DNA of 21,833 nt from an uncultured Clostridia bacterium. GTDB lineage: Bacteria; Bacillota; Clostridia; TANB77; CAG-508. Within the stretch, counting starts at the first letter, position 1, and each line of letters starts with the position of its first letter. Location: assembly GCA_934162925.1 (NCBI GenBank), contig CAKPJR010000003.1, positions 1 to 21,833 of the forward strand, in the 5' to 3' direction. Below the pieces are notes generated by a model. The model did no database searches, was not told the DNA's origin, and worked only from the letters and a program-made list of their open reading frames with translations. The translations under genes and the position numbers were made by a program. This document shows positions 6,376-14,074 of the stretch, piece after piece.

Positions 6376-6501
6376 ATGAATATTGATAAATGTATGAGAA
6401 AGTTCTGTCATGGATGCAGAAATTATGAGAAATGCTTTCCTAGTAAGAAGAAAAAAGCAAAGAGGACTAATAAAGTAGGTGAGGTGAGCCGCAAAGTATG
6501 A
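6376..6501 (+). CDS. 41-residue Cys-rich basic micro-protein
   Basis: ATG 6376 immediately follows the previous stop. It encodes CMRKFCHGCRNYEKC (Cys spacing x4, x2, x5), a likely zinc knuckle, then a Lys/Arg-rich tail. It ends in TGA (6499-6501), the only TGA stop in the window, because its frame runs over the start of small terminase. If +1 recoding happens at CGC 6490, part of its translation would run into the terminase frame. Confidence 0.5.
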   Translation: MNIDKCMRKFCHGCRNYEKCFPSKKKKAKRTNKVGEVSRKV

Positions 6502-7018
6502 TTGGAAGCAGTTAGAAAAAGAGTATATATTAAGTGACTTTAAATCAGTAAGTAGCTTTCTAAAAGATAAAGGGATAAAACAAAACGGAAGTACCAAAAG
6601 CAGGACAAAAGGGTGGAAAAATAAAAAGGTACTAAAAGAGGACAAAAAGAGTACTAAAATTGTAGAAAAAGTTATAGAGAAAGAAAGTGAAAAAGAAGCT
6701 CAAAAAATAGTAGATATAAAAGCAATTGCAACGGATTTAGCTCTTAATATAATCAAAGCTAACTCACAACTAGAAAAGTACATAATAAAGACCAAAAAAA
6801 AGACCAAAAAAGTAGAATATGATATTTGGGCAAAAAAGCCTTCTAAAGAAGAAATAAAAGAGGAAGAAGATATAGAAATTGGAGAAGGAATAGTAGATAA
6901 ACAAGGACTAAAACAACTAGCTTCTGCATTAAAGGACCTAAATGACATATTAAACAATAATAATGATGATGGAAAGGAAAATAATAATTTTGAAATAAAT
7001 GTGAAGGTTGTAAAGTAA
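6484..7018 (+). CDS. terS: terminase small subunit; start needs a +1 shift at CGC (6490)
   Basis: From 6491 the frame gives AKYDWKQLEKEYILSDFKSV, SSFLKDKGIKQNG, TKGW: the standard TerS N-terminal HTH. It ends with GLKQLASALKDLNDI and a short tail, stopping at TAA 7018. The subunit binds the packaging site and loads the large terminase. In this frame there is a TGA just upstream (6486-6488) and no ATG, GTG or TTG before the conserved part. The plausible start is GTG 6484 (AGGTGA upstream): GTG AGC, then skip C6490, then GCA AAG TAT, giving MSAKYDW (about 177 aa). Alternatives are an insertion error or loss of an ATG. Confidence 0.75.
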
Positions 7019-7019
7019 T

Positions 7020-8358
7020 ATGGACATAGAACTTACAGAATTACAATGGAGATTTTATAATGCTAAAGAAGATGAAGTACTGTTTGGTGGAGCAGCAGGA
7101 GGAGGGAAAACACATGGGCAAATATTAGATGCTTTTTTATATGCTTGTGATTACCCAGGAATTAAACAACTAGTACTAAGAAGAACATTTGGCGAATTAG
7201 AAAAGTCGTTTATAAGAGGTACATTAGCAACATATCCTAAAGAAGTAGCTAAGTATAATGATAGTAAAAAGAAATGGACTTTTAAAAACGGAAGTATTGT
7301 AGAGTTTGGATATTGTGACAATGAAAAAGATGTATACAAGTATCAATCAGCAGAATACGACATTATAAGATTTGACGAAGCTACACACTTTACAGAGTTT
7401 ATGTACATATATTTAAAAAGTAGAAACAGAGGCGTAAATAACTTCCCAAAACAAATTAAAAGCACTACAAACCCGCGGAGGAGTAGGACATACATTTTTT
7501 AAAGAAAGATTTATAGATAATGGAACAAAAGAATATCAAGATGAAGAAGGAACTAGGTTATTTATACCAGCAAAACTAAAAGATAATAAATTCTTAATGG
7601 AATCAGACCCTAATTATAGAAAAAGACTTCTTTCTCTTCCAGAAAAAGAAAGACAAGCTTTACTAGACGGTGACTGGGATATTTACGATGGAATGTTCTT
7701 TAGAGAATTTAAACGTGACATTCATGTTATAGAAGAACCTTTTGAAATACCAAATAATTGGACTATATATATATCTTTGGACTATGGATTAGATATGTTT
7801 GCACCATTATTTGTAGCTATAGATCCAGAATATAATGCATACGCAATAGATGAAATACATGAAAGTAATTTACTAATAAGTGAAGCTGCAAAGAAACTAA
7901 GACATCATGATCTATTTAAAAGAGCTAAAAGGATATTTGCACCACCTGATCTTTGGAATAGAAGACAAGACACAGGTAAAAGTGCATACGATATCTTTGC
8001 AGAAAATGGAGTAAGATTGACAAAATGTAGTTCTGATAGAGTAAATGGTTGGTTAGCAGTAAAAGAATGGATTAAACCAATAGAAATAAAAGATGAACAA
8101 ACAGGAGAAACAATAAAGACAGCAAAATTAAGAATATTTAGCAAGTGTAAAAATCTTATAAGATGTTTACCGCAACTACAACACGATGATAAGAATCCAA
8201 ACGACGTTGCAACAGAGCCACACGAATTAACACATATAACAGATGCACTGAGGTACTTCTGCGTATCGAAGACATTACCAGGACAAAAGGAACAAAGTAA
8301 ACAAATAAGACGATATGACAAATCAAGAGATTTTGGAGAAACAATAAAACCAATATAG
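7020..8358 (+). CDS. terL: terminase large subunit, read through a +1 shift at CGG (7476)
   Basis: The packaging motor: ATPase plus headful nuclease, acting at the portal. Frame 0 (152 codons) has Walker A GGAAGGGKT (residues 23-31), the LVLRRTFGELEKS segment and Walker B IIRFDEA (115-121). It then reaches KSTTNP and CGG at 7476, followed by a stop at 7499-7501. Skipping C7476 gives NPGGVGHTFFKERF, the invariant G-x-P-like/coupling motif region, and continues to TAG 8358 (445 aa in all). The nuclease carries LDYG (Asp ~254) and HITDALRYF (Asp ~408). Between 7499 and the next ATG at 7597 the shifted frame holds conserved sequence, so this is not two genes with separate starts. Without the shift no functional terminase can be made. 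Confidence 0.92.
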
Positions 8359-8367
8359 GAGAGAAAT

Positions 8368-8625
8368 ATGAAAGTAAGTGAAATAGTATTAATTATCTTA
8401 GGCATTCAAGTGTCTAATTTTTTTATGTTTTTGTTTGGATTATTATTAACAAACACAAGAAGAATAAAATTAAATCCTGTAGAAGCATATAAAGAAAATA
8501 AAAAAAGAAAAGAACATAGTAAAGATGAAGAATTAAGAACTCTACAAGCAAAAGAGTCGTTTTCAAACTTAGATAGATATGACGGAACACCAAACGGACA
8601 AAAGAAGATTACAAAATATTTATAG
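8368..8625 (+). CDS. small single-pass membrane protein between terL and portal
   Basis: 85 aa, RBS AGGAGAG. One hydrophobic helix at about residues 4-28 (IVLIILGIQVSNFFMFLFGL), then a basic cytoplasmic tail ending SNLDRYDGTPNGQKKI. Small proteins with this tail motif recur between TerL and portal in Firmicute phages. The role is unknown, perhaps membrane tethering of assembly. Confidence 0.65.
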   Translation: MKVSEIVLIILGIQVSNFFMFLFGLLLTNTRRIKLNPVEAYKENKKRKEHSKDEELRTLQAKESFSNLDRYDGTPNGQKKITKYL

Positions 8626-8634
8626 GAGGAAAGC

Positions 8635-10338
8635 ATGGATAGAGAAGAATTGCAACAAACTGATATATGGACACTGTTTCAACAAGGACAAGATTACGCA
8701 AGAATGATAGACATATTCAATAAAACAGATTTAAATTTTAGAATGTTTAATGGTGATCAAAACGAAGGATTAATAGTAGAAGGAATAGAGAAACTAGAAT
8801 TAAACTATATAAAACCAATCGTGCGTTATAAAGTAGGTGTAGTTATATCGAACAATTGGGCTATAAACTATTCTAGTGAAAACTTTGAAAATAATGAATT
8901 TAAAGTAACTTCTGAGAATGTTTGTAAATTATTAAACAAGAAAGCAGCAAAAATATGGGAAAGAGAAAACATAGATAAAAGAATACAAAAGATATGTAAA
9001 AATGCTGCAATTAATGGTGAATGTGTAGTATATGTTGAGTATGATAAGAAAAAAGCTACTCCTAAAATAAAAATACTATCAAAAGTAGATGTATATTATG
9101 GCAATGAAAACAATGATGAAATAGAAGAACAACCATACATATTAATAAAACAAAGAGTACCAGTAATAGAAGCAAGAGATATAGCAAAAGAATATGGAGT
9201 AAGTGAAGATAAAATTCAATACATAATGGGAGATAATCAGAATCAAGAAGAAAGTGGAGAAGAAGCTAAGCTTGAAAAAGATGAAATGGTTACAATAGTA
9301 ACAAAATTATATAAAAAAGATGGAAAAGTACACTTTGCAAAAGCAACAAGATATTGTGATATTAAAAAAGATACAGATGCTGGTTTGACATATTACCCAG
9401 TAATACATTTGATTTGGGAAGAAAAAGAAGGAAGTGCAAGAGGACAAGGGGAAGTAGAGCCATTAATTGCTAATCAACTAGAAGTAAATAAAACTCTAAT
9501 GAGAAGAGCTTTAGTAACAAAACTAACAGCGTATGCTACAAAAGTTGTAAATGTAGATCAAATAGAAAATCCAGAAGAAGTAAATACTGTTGGAGCTGTA
9601 ATACGAGTAAATGGAGACAGCAACGTTCAAGATGTAAACAAGGTATTTACTAATATAACTCCAGCACAAATGAGTCCAGATGTAAAACTATTGATGAACG
9701 ATTTAATAAATGTTTCAAGAGAATTAGCAAATGCTTCTGATGTTGCAAGTGGAAGTTTAACAAATAGCACATTGCAAAATGCGAGTGGACGAGCAATATT
9801 AGCAGTACAGCAAGCAGCACAGCAGCCTTTAAAAGAACAAGTAGAATCTGTAAAATATTTTATAGAATGCTTTGCAAGAATACTATTAGACCACATAAAA
9901 ACATATAACAGTGATGGCTTATTAATGGAGGAAGAAGTAGTAGGACAAAATGGAGAGACAGAAACTCAATTAATACCAGTACAAGGAAGTATATTGGAAA
10001 AGCTACAAGCCGATGTTAAAGTAGATGTAACGCCAAAGGGAAGCTTTGATAAATTTGCACAAGAACAAAGTTTAGAAAACCTGCTAAAAGCAGGTTATTT
10101 TAGTGTTCAAAGATTACCAGAATTAAAAATGTACTTAGAAACATTAGATGATGATAGTGTAATGCCAAAACAAAGAATATTAAAAGTAATTAAGAAAATG
10201 GAAGAAGAACAACAAAAGATAGCACAAATAAATGCAGAAGCAGAATTAATGAAACAAAGAGCAATGCAATTTATAAACAATGATCCAGATGCACAAGCAC
10301 AACAATTAAGTGAAGCAAGCATGCAACAAAGTGTGTAG
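8635..10338 (+). CDS. portal protein
   Basis: 567 aa, RBS AGGAGG. Position after TerL and before scaffold and capsid, and the length, fit a portal. It has an alpha/beta wing with YIKPIVRYKVGVVISN (~58-75) and a crown-stem region with ARGQGEVEPLIANQLEVNKT. A long helical stretch NASGRAILAVQQAAQQPLKE (~381-400) and a Gln/Glu-rich C-terminal helix end QQLSEASMQQSV. It forms the dodecameric ring at the unique vertex through which DNA passes. CGU (8824) and CGA (9604, 9790) are read here as Arg in conserved segments with no frame change, a useful contrast to CGG. Confidence 0.9.
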   Translation: MDREELQQTDIWTLFQQGQDYARMIDIFNKTDLNFRMFNGDQNEGLIVEGIEKLELNYIKPIVRYKVGVVISNNWAINYSSENFENNEFKVTSENVCKLLNKKAAKIWERENIDKRIQKICKNAAINGECVVYVEYDKKKATPKIKILSKVDVYYGNENNDEIEEQPYILIKQRVPVIEARDIAKEYGVSEDKIQYIMGDNQNQEESGEEAKLEKDEMVTIVTKLYKKDGKVHFAKATRYCDIKKDTDAGLTYYPVIHLIWEEKEGSARGQGEVEPLIANQLEVNKTLMRRALVTKLTAYATKVVNVDQIENPEEVNTVGAVIRVNGDSNVQDVNKVFTNITPAQMSPDVKLLMNDLINVSRELANASDVASGSLTNSTLQNASGRAILAVQQAAQQPLKEQVESVKYFIECFARILLDHIKTYNSDGLLMEEEVVGQNGETETQLIPVQGSILEKLQADVKVDVTPKGSFDKFAQEQSLENLLKAGYFSVQRLPELKMYLETLDDDSVMPKQRILKVIKKMEEEQQKIAQINAEAELMKQRAMQFINNDPDAQAQQLSEASMQQSV

Positions 10339-10350
10339 GAGGTGAAGACA

Positions 10351-10548
10351 ATGAATAATAGAGCAAAATTTGTAGAAGTAAGTAAAGAACAGCAAGATAG
10401 AATAGACCTAATTAGAAGTTCATTTTCTAATATGTATGATGTGATAGACCATAATTGCAAACCTAGTAGAGAAACATCACTTGTACTAACAAAATTAGAA
10501 GAAGCTCAATTTTGGGCTATAAAAGGAATAACAAGGGAGGTTAAATAG
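10351..10548 (+). CDS. Acb2/Tad1-hairpin-like anti-defence protein
   Basis: 65 aa from ATG 10351, with RBS GGAGGTGA ending 6 nt upstream (GTG 10342 lies inside the RBS). Two helices: KEQQDRIDLIRSSFSNMYDV and SRETSLVLTKLEEAQFWAIK. The second matches, from memory, the S/R-E-x-S-L-x-x-T-K-L-E-E-A-x-x-W motif of the Acb2/Tad1 helical-hairpin family. Those proteins form oligomers that sequester cyclic nucleotide signals of CBASS (Acb2) or the gcADPR signal of Thoeris (Tad1). The call rests on that motif and on the Tad2 gene that follows 1 base after its stop. Which ligand it binds cannot be told. Confidence 0.65.
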   Translation: MNNRAKFVEVSKEQQDRIDLIRSSFSNMYDVIDHNCKPSRETSLVLTKLEEAQFWAIKGITREVK

Positions 10549-10549
10549 T

Positions 10550-10805
10550 ATGGACTTTGGAGACGCAATAAAAGCAATGAAAAAACGGAAGCAAAGTACA
10601 AAGAGAGGGCTGGAATGGCAAAAACCAATACATAGAACTAGCAATGTGTATTAGTTACAAAAATGCTGATGGGAAAATGATAAATGCAGAGCATGAAGCA
10701 ATAGGAAATTGTGCAATAGCATTTGTAGGAACATCAGGAGTTCAATTAGGTTGGTTGGCAAGTCAAGCTGATATGCTTGCAGAAGACTGGAAAATAGTTA
10801 ATTAA
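10550..10805 (+). CDS. tad2: Tad2 (DUF2829) anti-Thoeris sponge, read through a +1 shift at CGG (10586)
   Basis: ATG 10550 with RBS GGGAGG. MDFGDAIKAMKK is the usual start. CGG at 10586-10588 then interrupts and the frame stops after 34 codons. Skipping C10586 gives KKGSKVQREGWNGKNQYIEL, then FVGTSGVQLGWLASQADMLA and EDWKIVN, ending TAA 10805 (84 aa). The G-W-N-G-K, G-W-x-x-S-Q-x-D-x-L-A and D-W motifs are the DUF2829 signature. The expected residue at the junction is Gly (K-K/N-G-K-V). Tad2 tetramers bind and neutralise the Thoeris signal 1''-3' gcADPR. An extra A in the preceding A6 run could also explain the shift, but loss of the C restores the usual Lys-Gly. Confidence 0.82.
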
Positions 10806-10977
10806 ATTAGTTTTCAACAGCTACTAACTATTCTTATAGTTAAAGGGTTGTGAAATAAATGTGTAGCAGTTAAGTGAAAAGCTTAGCTGCTATTTTATAT
10901 AGTCCAAGCATTTAAGACTTAAAACTGCATGGGTAAGTGAAGTCAAACACTTGCAGAAAAAATAGGAGGAAAAAAAT
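10806..10977 (+). other. 172-nt structured gap before the scaffold gene
   Basis: No gene. It has a hairpin AACTAT/ATAGTT (about 10827-10842), the strong stem-loop at 10865-10891 and a further two-part hairpin CTGC..AAGTG/CACTT..GCAG (about 10926-10957) ahead of the scaffold RBS. It may set a stepped ratio between portal and scaffold/capsid expression. Confidence 0.55.
10865..10898 (+). terminator. intrinsic terminator-like hairpin after tad2
   Basis: AGCAGTTAAGT pairs with GCTTAGCTGCT (11 pairs, two G-U) around GAAAA, followed by TATTTTAT. The tail is not pure U, so it may be a partial terminator. Confidence 0.6.
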
Positions 10978-11817
10978 ATGGAAAACGAAGAAATGATGAA
11001 CGATGAAGACCTAGTAGTTGAAGAAACTACTGAAAACGTGGGAGAACAAGCCACAGAAGAAGTTGTTGAAGGAGAAGAACAAGCCACTGAATCTAACAAT
11101 GAAGAAGAAAACGTTGTAGAGGAAGAAAAGAAGTATACAGAAGAAGAATTAAATGCAAGAGTAAATGAATTGCTAAAGAAAAAACTACACAGACAAGAAA
11201 CAAAAGTCAGAAAAGAATACGAGAAAAAGTATTCACAGCTTGAAAATGTAATTAGTGCTGGATTAAACACTAACGATATGAATGAAGCTGCTAAACAATT
11301 AGAAGATTTTTATGAAGATCAAGGAGTAAAAATCCCTAAATATAACAGAAATCTATCAGATAGAGAAGAAGAAATATTAGCAAAAGCAGAAGCTGATGAA
11401 ATTATAGCTGCTGGATATGAAGATATAGTTGAAGAAGTGGACAGGCTAGCTGATATAGGAATCAACAATATGTCTAGTAGAGAAAAGTTTATCTTTAGAA
11501 ATCTTGCAGAGAAAAGAAAAGAACTTGAAAGTGAAAAAGAACTTTTAAGCGTTGGAGCAGATAAAAACATTTTAAAGGATGAAAAATATAAAACTTTCAT
11601 TACTGAAAATGGACTTGAAAACGTTCCAGCAAAAAAAGCTTATGAATTATACAGAAAGCTACAACCTAAACCACAGGTTGAACAAGTCGGAGACTTGACT
11701 AATAAAAATCCAAAGACAGATAAGGAGTTTATTTCAGAAGCTGAATTTGACAACATGTCTCCTGAACAAATAGAGAAAAATCTTGGGCTGATTAGAAAGT
11801 CAATGACAAAGTGGTAA
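10978..11817 (+). CDS. capsid scaffolding protein
   Basis: 279 aa, RBS AGGAGG. The first ~45 residues are extremely Glu-rich, followed by a predicted coiled coil with KKLHRQETKVRKEYEKKYSQ (~60-85) and further long helices with Ala/Glu (SDREEEILAKAEADEIIAAG). The C-terminus (SPEQIEKNLGLIRKSMTKW) is basic and could bind coat. Acidic helical composition, size and position between portal and major capsid are those of scaffold proteins. No protease motif is seen. Confidence 0.8.
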   Translation: MENEEMMNDEDLVVEETTENVGEQATEEVVEGEEQATESNNEEENVVEEEKKYTEEELNARVNELLKKKLHRQETKVRKEYEKKYSQLENVISAGLNTNDMNEAAKQLEDFYEDQGVKIPKYNRNLSDREEEILAKAEADEIIAAGYEDIVEEVDRLADIGINNMSSREKFIFRNLAEKRKELESEKELLSVGADKNILKDEKYKTFITENGLENVPAKKAYELYRKLQPKPQVEQVGDLTNKNPKTDKEFISEAEFDNMSPEQIEKNLGLIRKSMTKW

Positions 11818-11840
11818 TAACTAAGAAAGGAAGATAAAAT

Positions 11841-12653
11841 ATGGGAGCAAATTTTAAACCTATGTTTTGGTCAAAATATTGCCAAACAGAATTAAAGAAA
11901 GATTTATTACTAGCAAACTGGTGTGACTACAAATATGACAAAGAAGCTAAGAAAGGAGCAAGGCTAAAAATAGTTGGTGTTGTAAGACCTAAAATCCAAA
12001 CTTACATACCAGGAAAAGATTTAGATATCGAATCATTAGGAGATAATTCTCAATATTTAGATATAGATCAATTTAAAGCATTTGCATTTGAAGTAGATGA
12101 TGTAGATAAAGCACAAAGTATTCCTGGATACTTAGAAACACAATTTGATGAAGCAAAAGAAGCATTAGCAGAAGACTACGACAAATTCGTTGGAACTCTT
12201 GCAAAAGGTGCTAATAAAGATATGATATCTGAATCTACAGACATATCTGAAGGAACTGATCCATTTGCTACAATAGATGCTGGATTAGTTAAACTATATA
12301 AAAACGGAGTAACAACTAAAACAGAATTAGCAGCAGATTTAAATCCTGAACATATTACTGCTTGTAGAAAGAAATTACAAACTTTATTTACAGACAACGT
12401 AGAATACGTTAAAAGAGGAGCAGTTGGAAAATATAATAATTGTTATTTAAGAATGTCAAACAACTTATATAACGATGGCACAAACGACTGGGAAATGATA
12501 AGAACTAAAAAAGCTATGGCAGTAGCAAATGCTATTGACAAAGTTGAACGTGCAAGAAAAGAAAAAGGATTTGCAGACATAGTAAAAGGATTACATGTTT
12601 ACGGTGGTAAATTAGTAAGACCAAAAGAGCTTTATGTAATTAAAGCAAAATAG
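11841..12653 (+). CDS. major capsid protein (HK97 fold, P22-coat-like)
   Basis: 270 aa, RBS AAAGGAAG. It begins MGANFKPMFWSKYCQTELKK, with LKIVGVVRPKIQTYIPGKDL (~44-63), a spine-helix-like segment QFDEAKEALAEDYDKFVGTL and RMSNNLYNDG plus a C-terminal strand GGKLVRPKELYVI. Ordered secondary structure and gene position support coat protein. The gene is bracketed by a terminator, consistent with separate high-level expression. Assignment to the P22-like subgroup is by impression, not alignment. Confidence 0.85.
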   Translation: MGANFKPMFWSKYCQTELKKDLLLANWCDYKYDKEAKKGARLKIVGVVRPKIQTYIPGKDLDIESLGDNSQYLDIDQFKAFAFEVDDVDKAQSIPGYLETQFDEAKEALAEDYDKFVGTLAKGANKDMISESTDISEGTDPFATIDAGLVKLYKNGVTTKTELAADLNPEHITACRKKLQTLFTDNVEYVKRGAVGKYNNCYLRMSNNLYNDGTNDWEMIRTKKAMAVANAIDKVERARKEKGFADIVKGLHVYGGKLVRPKELYVIKAK

Positions 12654-12657
12654 AAAC

Positions 12658-12686
12658 AGCTCCCTAAAAGGGAGCTAAAATTTTTA
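12658..12686 (+). terminator. intrinsic terminator after the major capsid gene
   Basis: AGCTCCC/GGGAGCT 7-bp stem with a TAAAA loop, then AAAATTTTTAT. It lies between coat and decoration genes, probably giving partial read-through. Confidence 0.85.
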
Positions 12687-12702
12687 TAAGGAGGAAAATA
12701 AT

Positions 12703-13059
12703 ATGGCAGTTAAAGAAATAATACCACAAAAAATTGAATTTAATTCAATAAAAGCAGTATCATTTGAAGCAGCAACAGCAGTTGCAGATGGATGTAGCTT
12801 TAAAATACCAAGAGAATTTGCAGGAGGAGAGTATTTAACTATATTAGCTCAAAACTCTGGGGAAGCTCCATATGATGTTTCTGTGAAATGTCCTTCAAAT
12901 GGAAGCTATGCAGCAGCTACAGAAAATTTAAAATTAGTAGATGTAGCAGCAGGAGGTATAGTAGCAATAAGAGTAGAAACTGCGAGATTTGCAAATAATG
13001 ATGGAAGTATTGTATTAATACCAGAAAATGCAGCAGTAAAATTTGCAGTAATATATTAG
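12703..13059 (+). CDS. probable capsid decoration protein
   Basis: 118 aa, RBS AAGGAGG. Almost entirely beta: EYLTILAQNSGEAPYDVSVK, KLVDVAAGGIVAIRVETARF, GSIVLIPENAAVKFAVIY. Alternating hydrophobic strands with Gly/Ala-rich turns suggest an Ig-like or jelly-roll outer-capsid protein. It stands directly after the coat gene between two terminators, as highly expressed decoration proteins often do. Function is inferred. Confidence 0.65.
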   Translation: MAVKEIIPQKIEFNSIKAVSFEAATAVADGCSFKIPREFAGGEYLTILAQNSGEAPYDVSVKCPSNGSYAAATENLKLVDVAAGGIVAIRVETARFANNDGSIVLIPENAAVKFAVIY

Positions 13060-13062
13060 AAA

Positions 13063-13091
13063 AAAAGGCATGCTTTTATAGTATGCCTTTT
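13063..13091 (+). terminator. intrinsic terminator after the decoration gene
   Basis: GGCATGC (13067-13073) pairs with GTATGCC (13081-13087), flanked by A and T runs that extend the stem, ending in TTTTAT. Confidence 0.85.
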
Positions 13092-13150
13092 ATATCGTGT
13101 TAAAAGCAAAATGTTGGTGCAATTCCAACAAACGCGAAAGGAGAATATAT

Positions 13151-13516
13151 ATGATTAAAAAGTTAGAAAGTTTAGAAAAATATGTAATAACACCAAATGT
13201 TAGATTTTATGGTGGATATGTGTACAACGGAGAAGATATAGAATTATGTAACGACAAAGATGAAGAAGAAGGATACAAAGTACATATACAAGATAAAATA
13301 ATAGATGGACATCTAATAAAACAAGTAGAACAAGAATATACAATGTCTAATGGCAAGAAAGTAAAACAAAAGGAATATCAAGATATTGAACTAGAAGAAA
13401 ATCAACTACTTATATATGCAGAAGGGCAAGGCTTTGTTATAAGTGAATATAAAATGCTAACAATAGATGAGGCAATAGAGAAATATAAATTGTTAAAATC
13501 TCCTGAAGGAGAGTAG
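13151..13516 (+). CDS. phage structural-region protein, unknown
   Basis: 121 aa from ATG 13151, which has RBS AAAGGAG. A longer read from 13097 would begin inside the gap right after the terminator and lacks an RBS. Predicted beta-rich N-terminal half (NVRFYGGYVYNGEDIEL) and an acidic helix at the C-terminus (TIDEAIEKYKLLK). Placed between decoration and connector genes, so a minor head protein or head fibre is possible. I do not recognise the family. Confidence 0.55.
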   Translation: MIKKLESLEKYVITPNVRFYGGYVYNGEDIELCNDKDEEEGYKVHIQDKIIDGHLIKQVEQEYTMSNGKKVKQKEYQDIELEENQLLIYAEGQGFVISEYKMLTIDEAIEKYKLLKSPEGE

Positions 13517-13525
13517 GAGGAATAT

Positions 13526-14065
13526 ATGACACTAGGTGATATGAAAAGTGAAGTATTAAGACTAATAGAAGAGATAAATGAAGAAAATGAAGGTTTAACA
13601 GATGACCCAGATTTCAAAAACAAGATAAATAATGTAATAGATTTTATACAACACGAGTTAGCAAGAATAAAAAAGATTCCTGCAATAGAAACAAGAGAAG
13701 TTAAAGAAGGAGATACAATAAATCTTAATGAATTAGAAAACTTTTATCAACTTAAATGTGTAAAAGGAGTTAGATACACCTCTTTCGGAACAACACTTGA
13801 TATACTAGATGATGGGACAATAAAAATATATTACTATAAATATCCTAAAAAGATAAATGAGAAGAGTAAAGACAATACTGAACTTGAATTAACAGATGAT
13901 GTACTAGGAATTATGCCTTATGGAGTTGCGGCAGATTTATTAAAAAGTGATGTTTCTAATCAGTATGGACAAATATATGCTAATAGATATACTGAACTAA
14001 AACAAAGCTTAGATCCAAGATACAACACAGGAGGATTTTATATAGACGGAGGAACAAAAATTTAG
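13526..14065 (+). CDS. head-tail connector (adaptor) protein
   Basis: 179 aa, RBS GGAGGAA. An N-terminal helical part (LGDMKSEVLRLIEEIN, a second helix NVIDFIQHELARIKK), a central beta part (DTINLNELENFYQLKCVKGV, GTIKIYYYKYPKKIN) and a C-terminal helix with DVLGIMPYGVAADLL and a Tyr/Arg-rich region (YANRYTELKQSLDPRY). This helix/strand/helix order, the Y-G-x-A-A-x-L-L motif and the position after coat fit connector proteins that dock below the portal (P22 gp4 or T7-like adaptors). Confidence 0.75.
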   Translation: MTLGDMKSEVLRLIEEINEENEGLTDDPDFKNKINNVIDFIQHELARIKKIPAIETREVKEGDTINLNELENFYQLKCVKGVRYTSFGTTLDILDDGTIKIYYYKYPKKINEKSKDNTELELTDDVLGIMPYGVAADLLKSDVSNQYGQIYANRYTELKQSLDPRYNTGGFYIDGGTKI

Positions 14066-14074
14066 GAGGATAAT

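Noticed and set aside
6376..6550. TGA 6499 read as Trp to extend the micro-protein
   Set aside because: The extension is the out-of-frame shadow of small terminase and gives no recognisable protein; no gene needs TGA as Trp.
7020..8358. Two separate genes for the terminase ATPase and nuclease
   Set aside because: The shifted frame between 7477 and 7597 encodes conserved TerL sequence with no start codon or RBS at the break.
7905..8405. Long minus-strand ORFs such as this one, and 9627-9896, 10107-10460, 10890-11270 and 19757-20068
   Set aside because: They lie antisense to confident genes, have hydrophobic low-complexity content typical of the reverse of Lys/Glu-rich genes, and lack RBSs.
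797..10588. Classic slippery-site programmed frameshifting
   Set aside because: The bases before the five CGG codons share no slippery heptamer, no consistent upstream SD-like stimulator and no common downstream hairpin; the only shared element is CGG followed by A or T.
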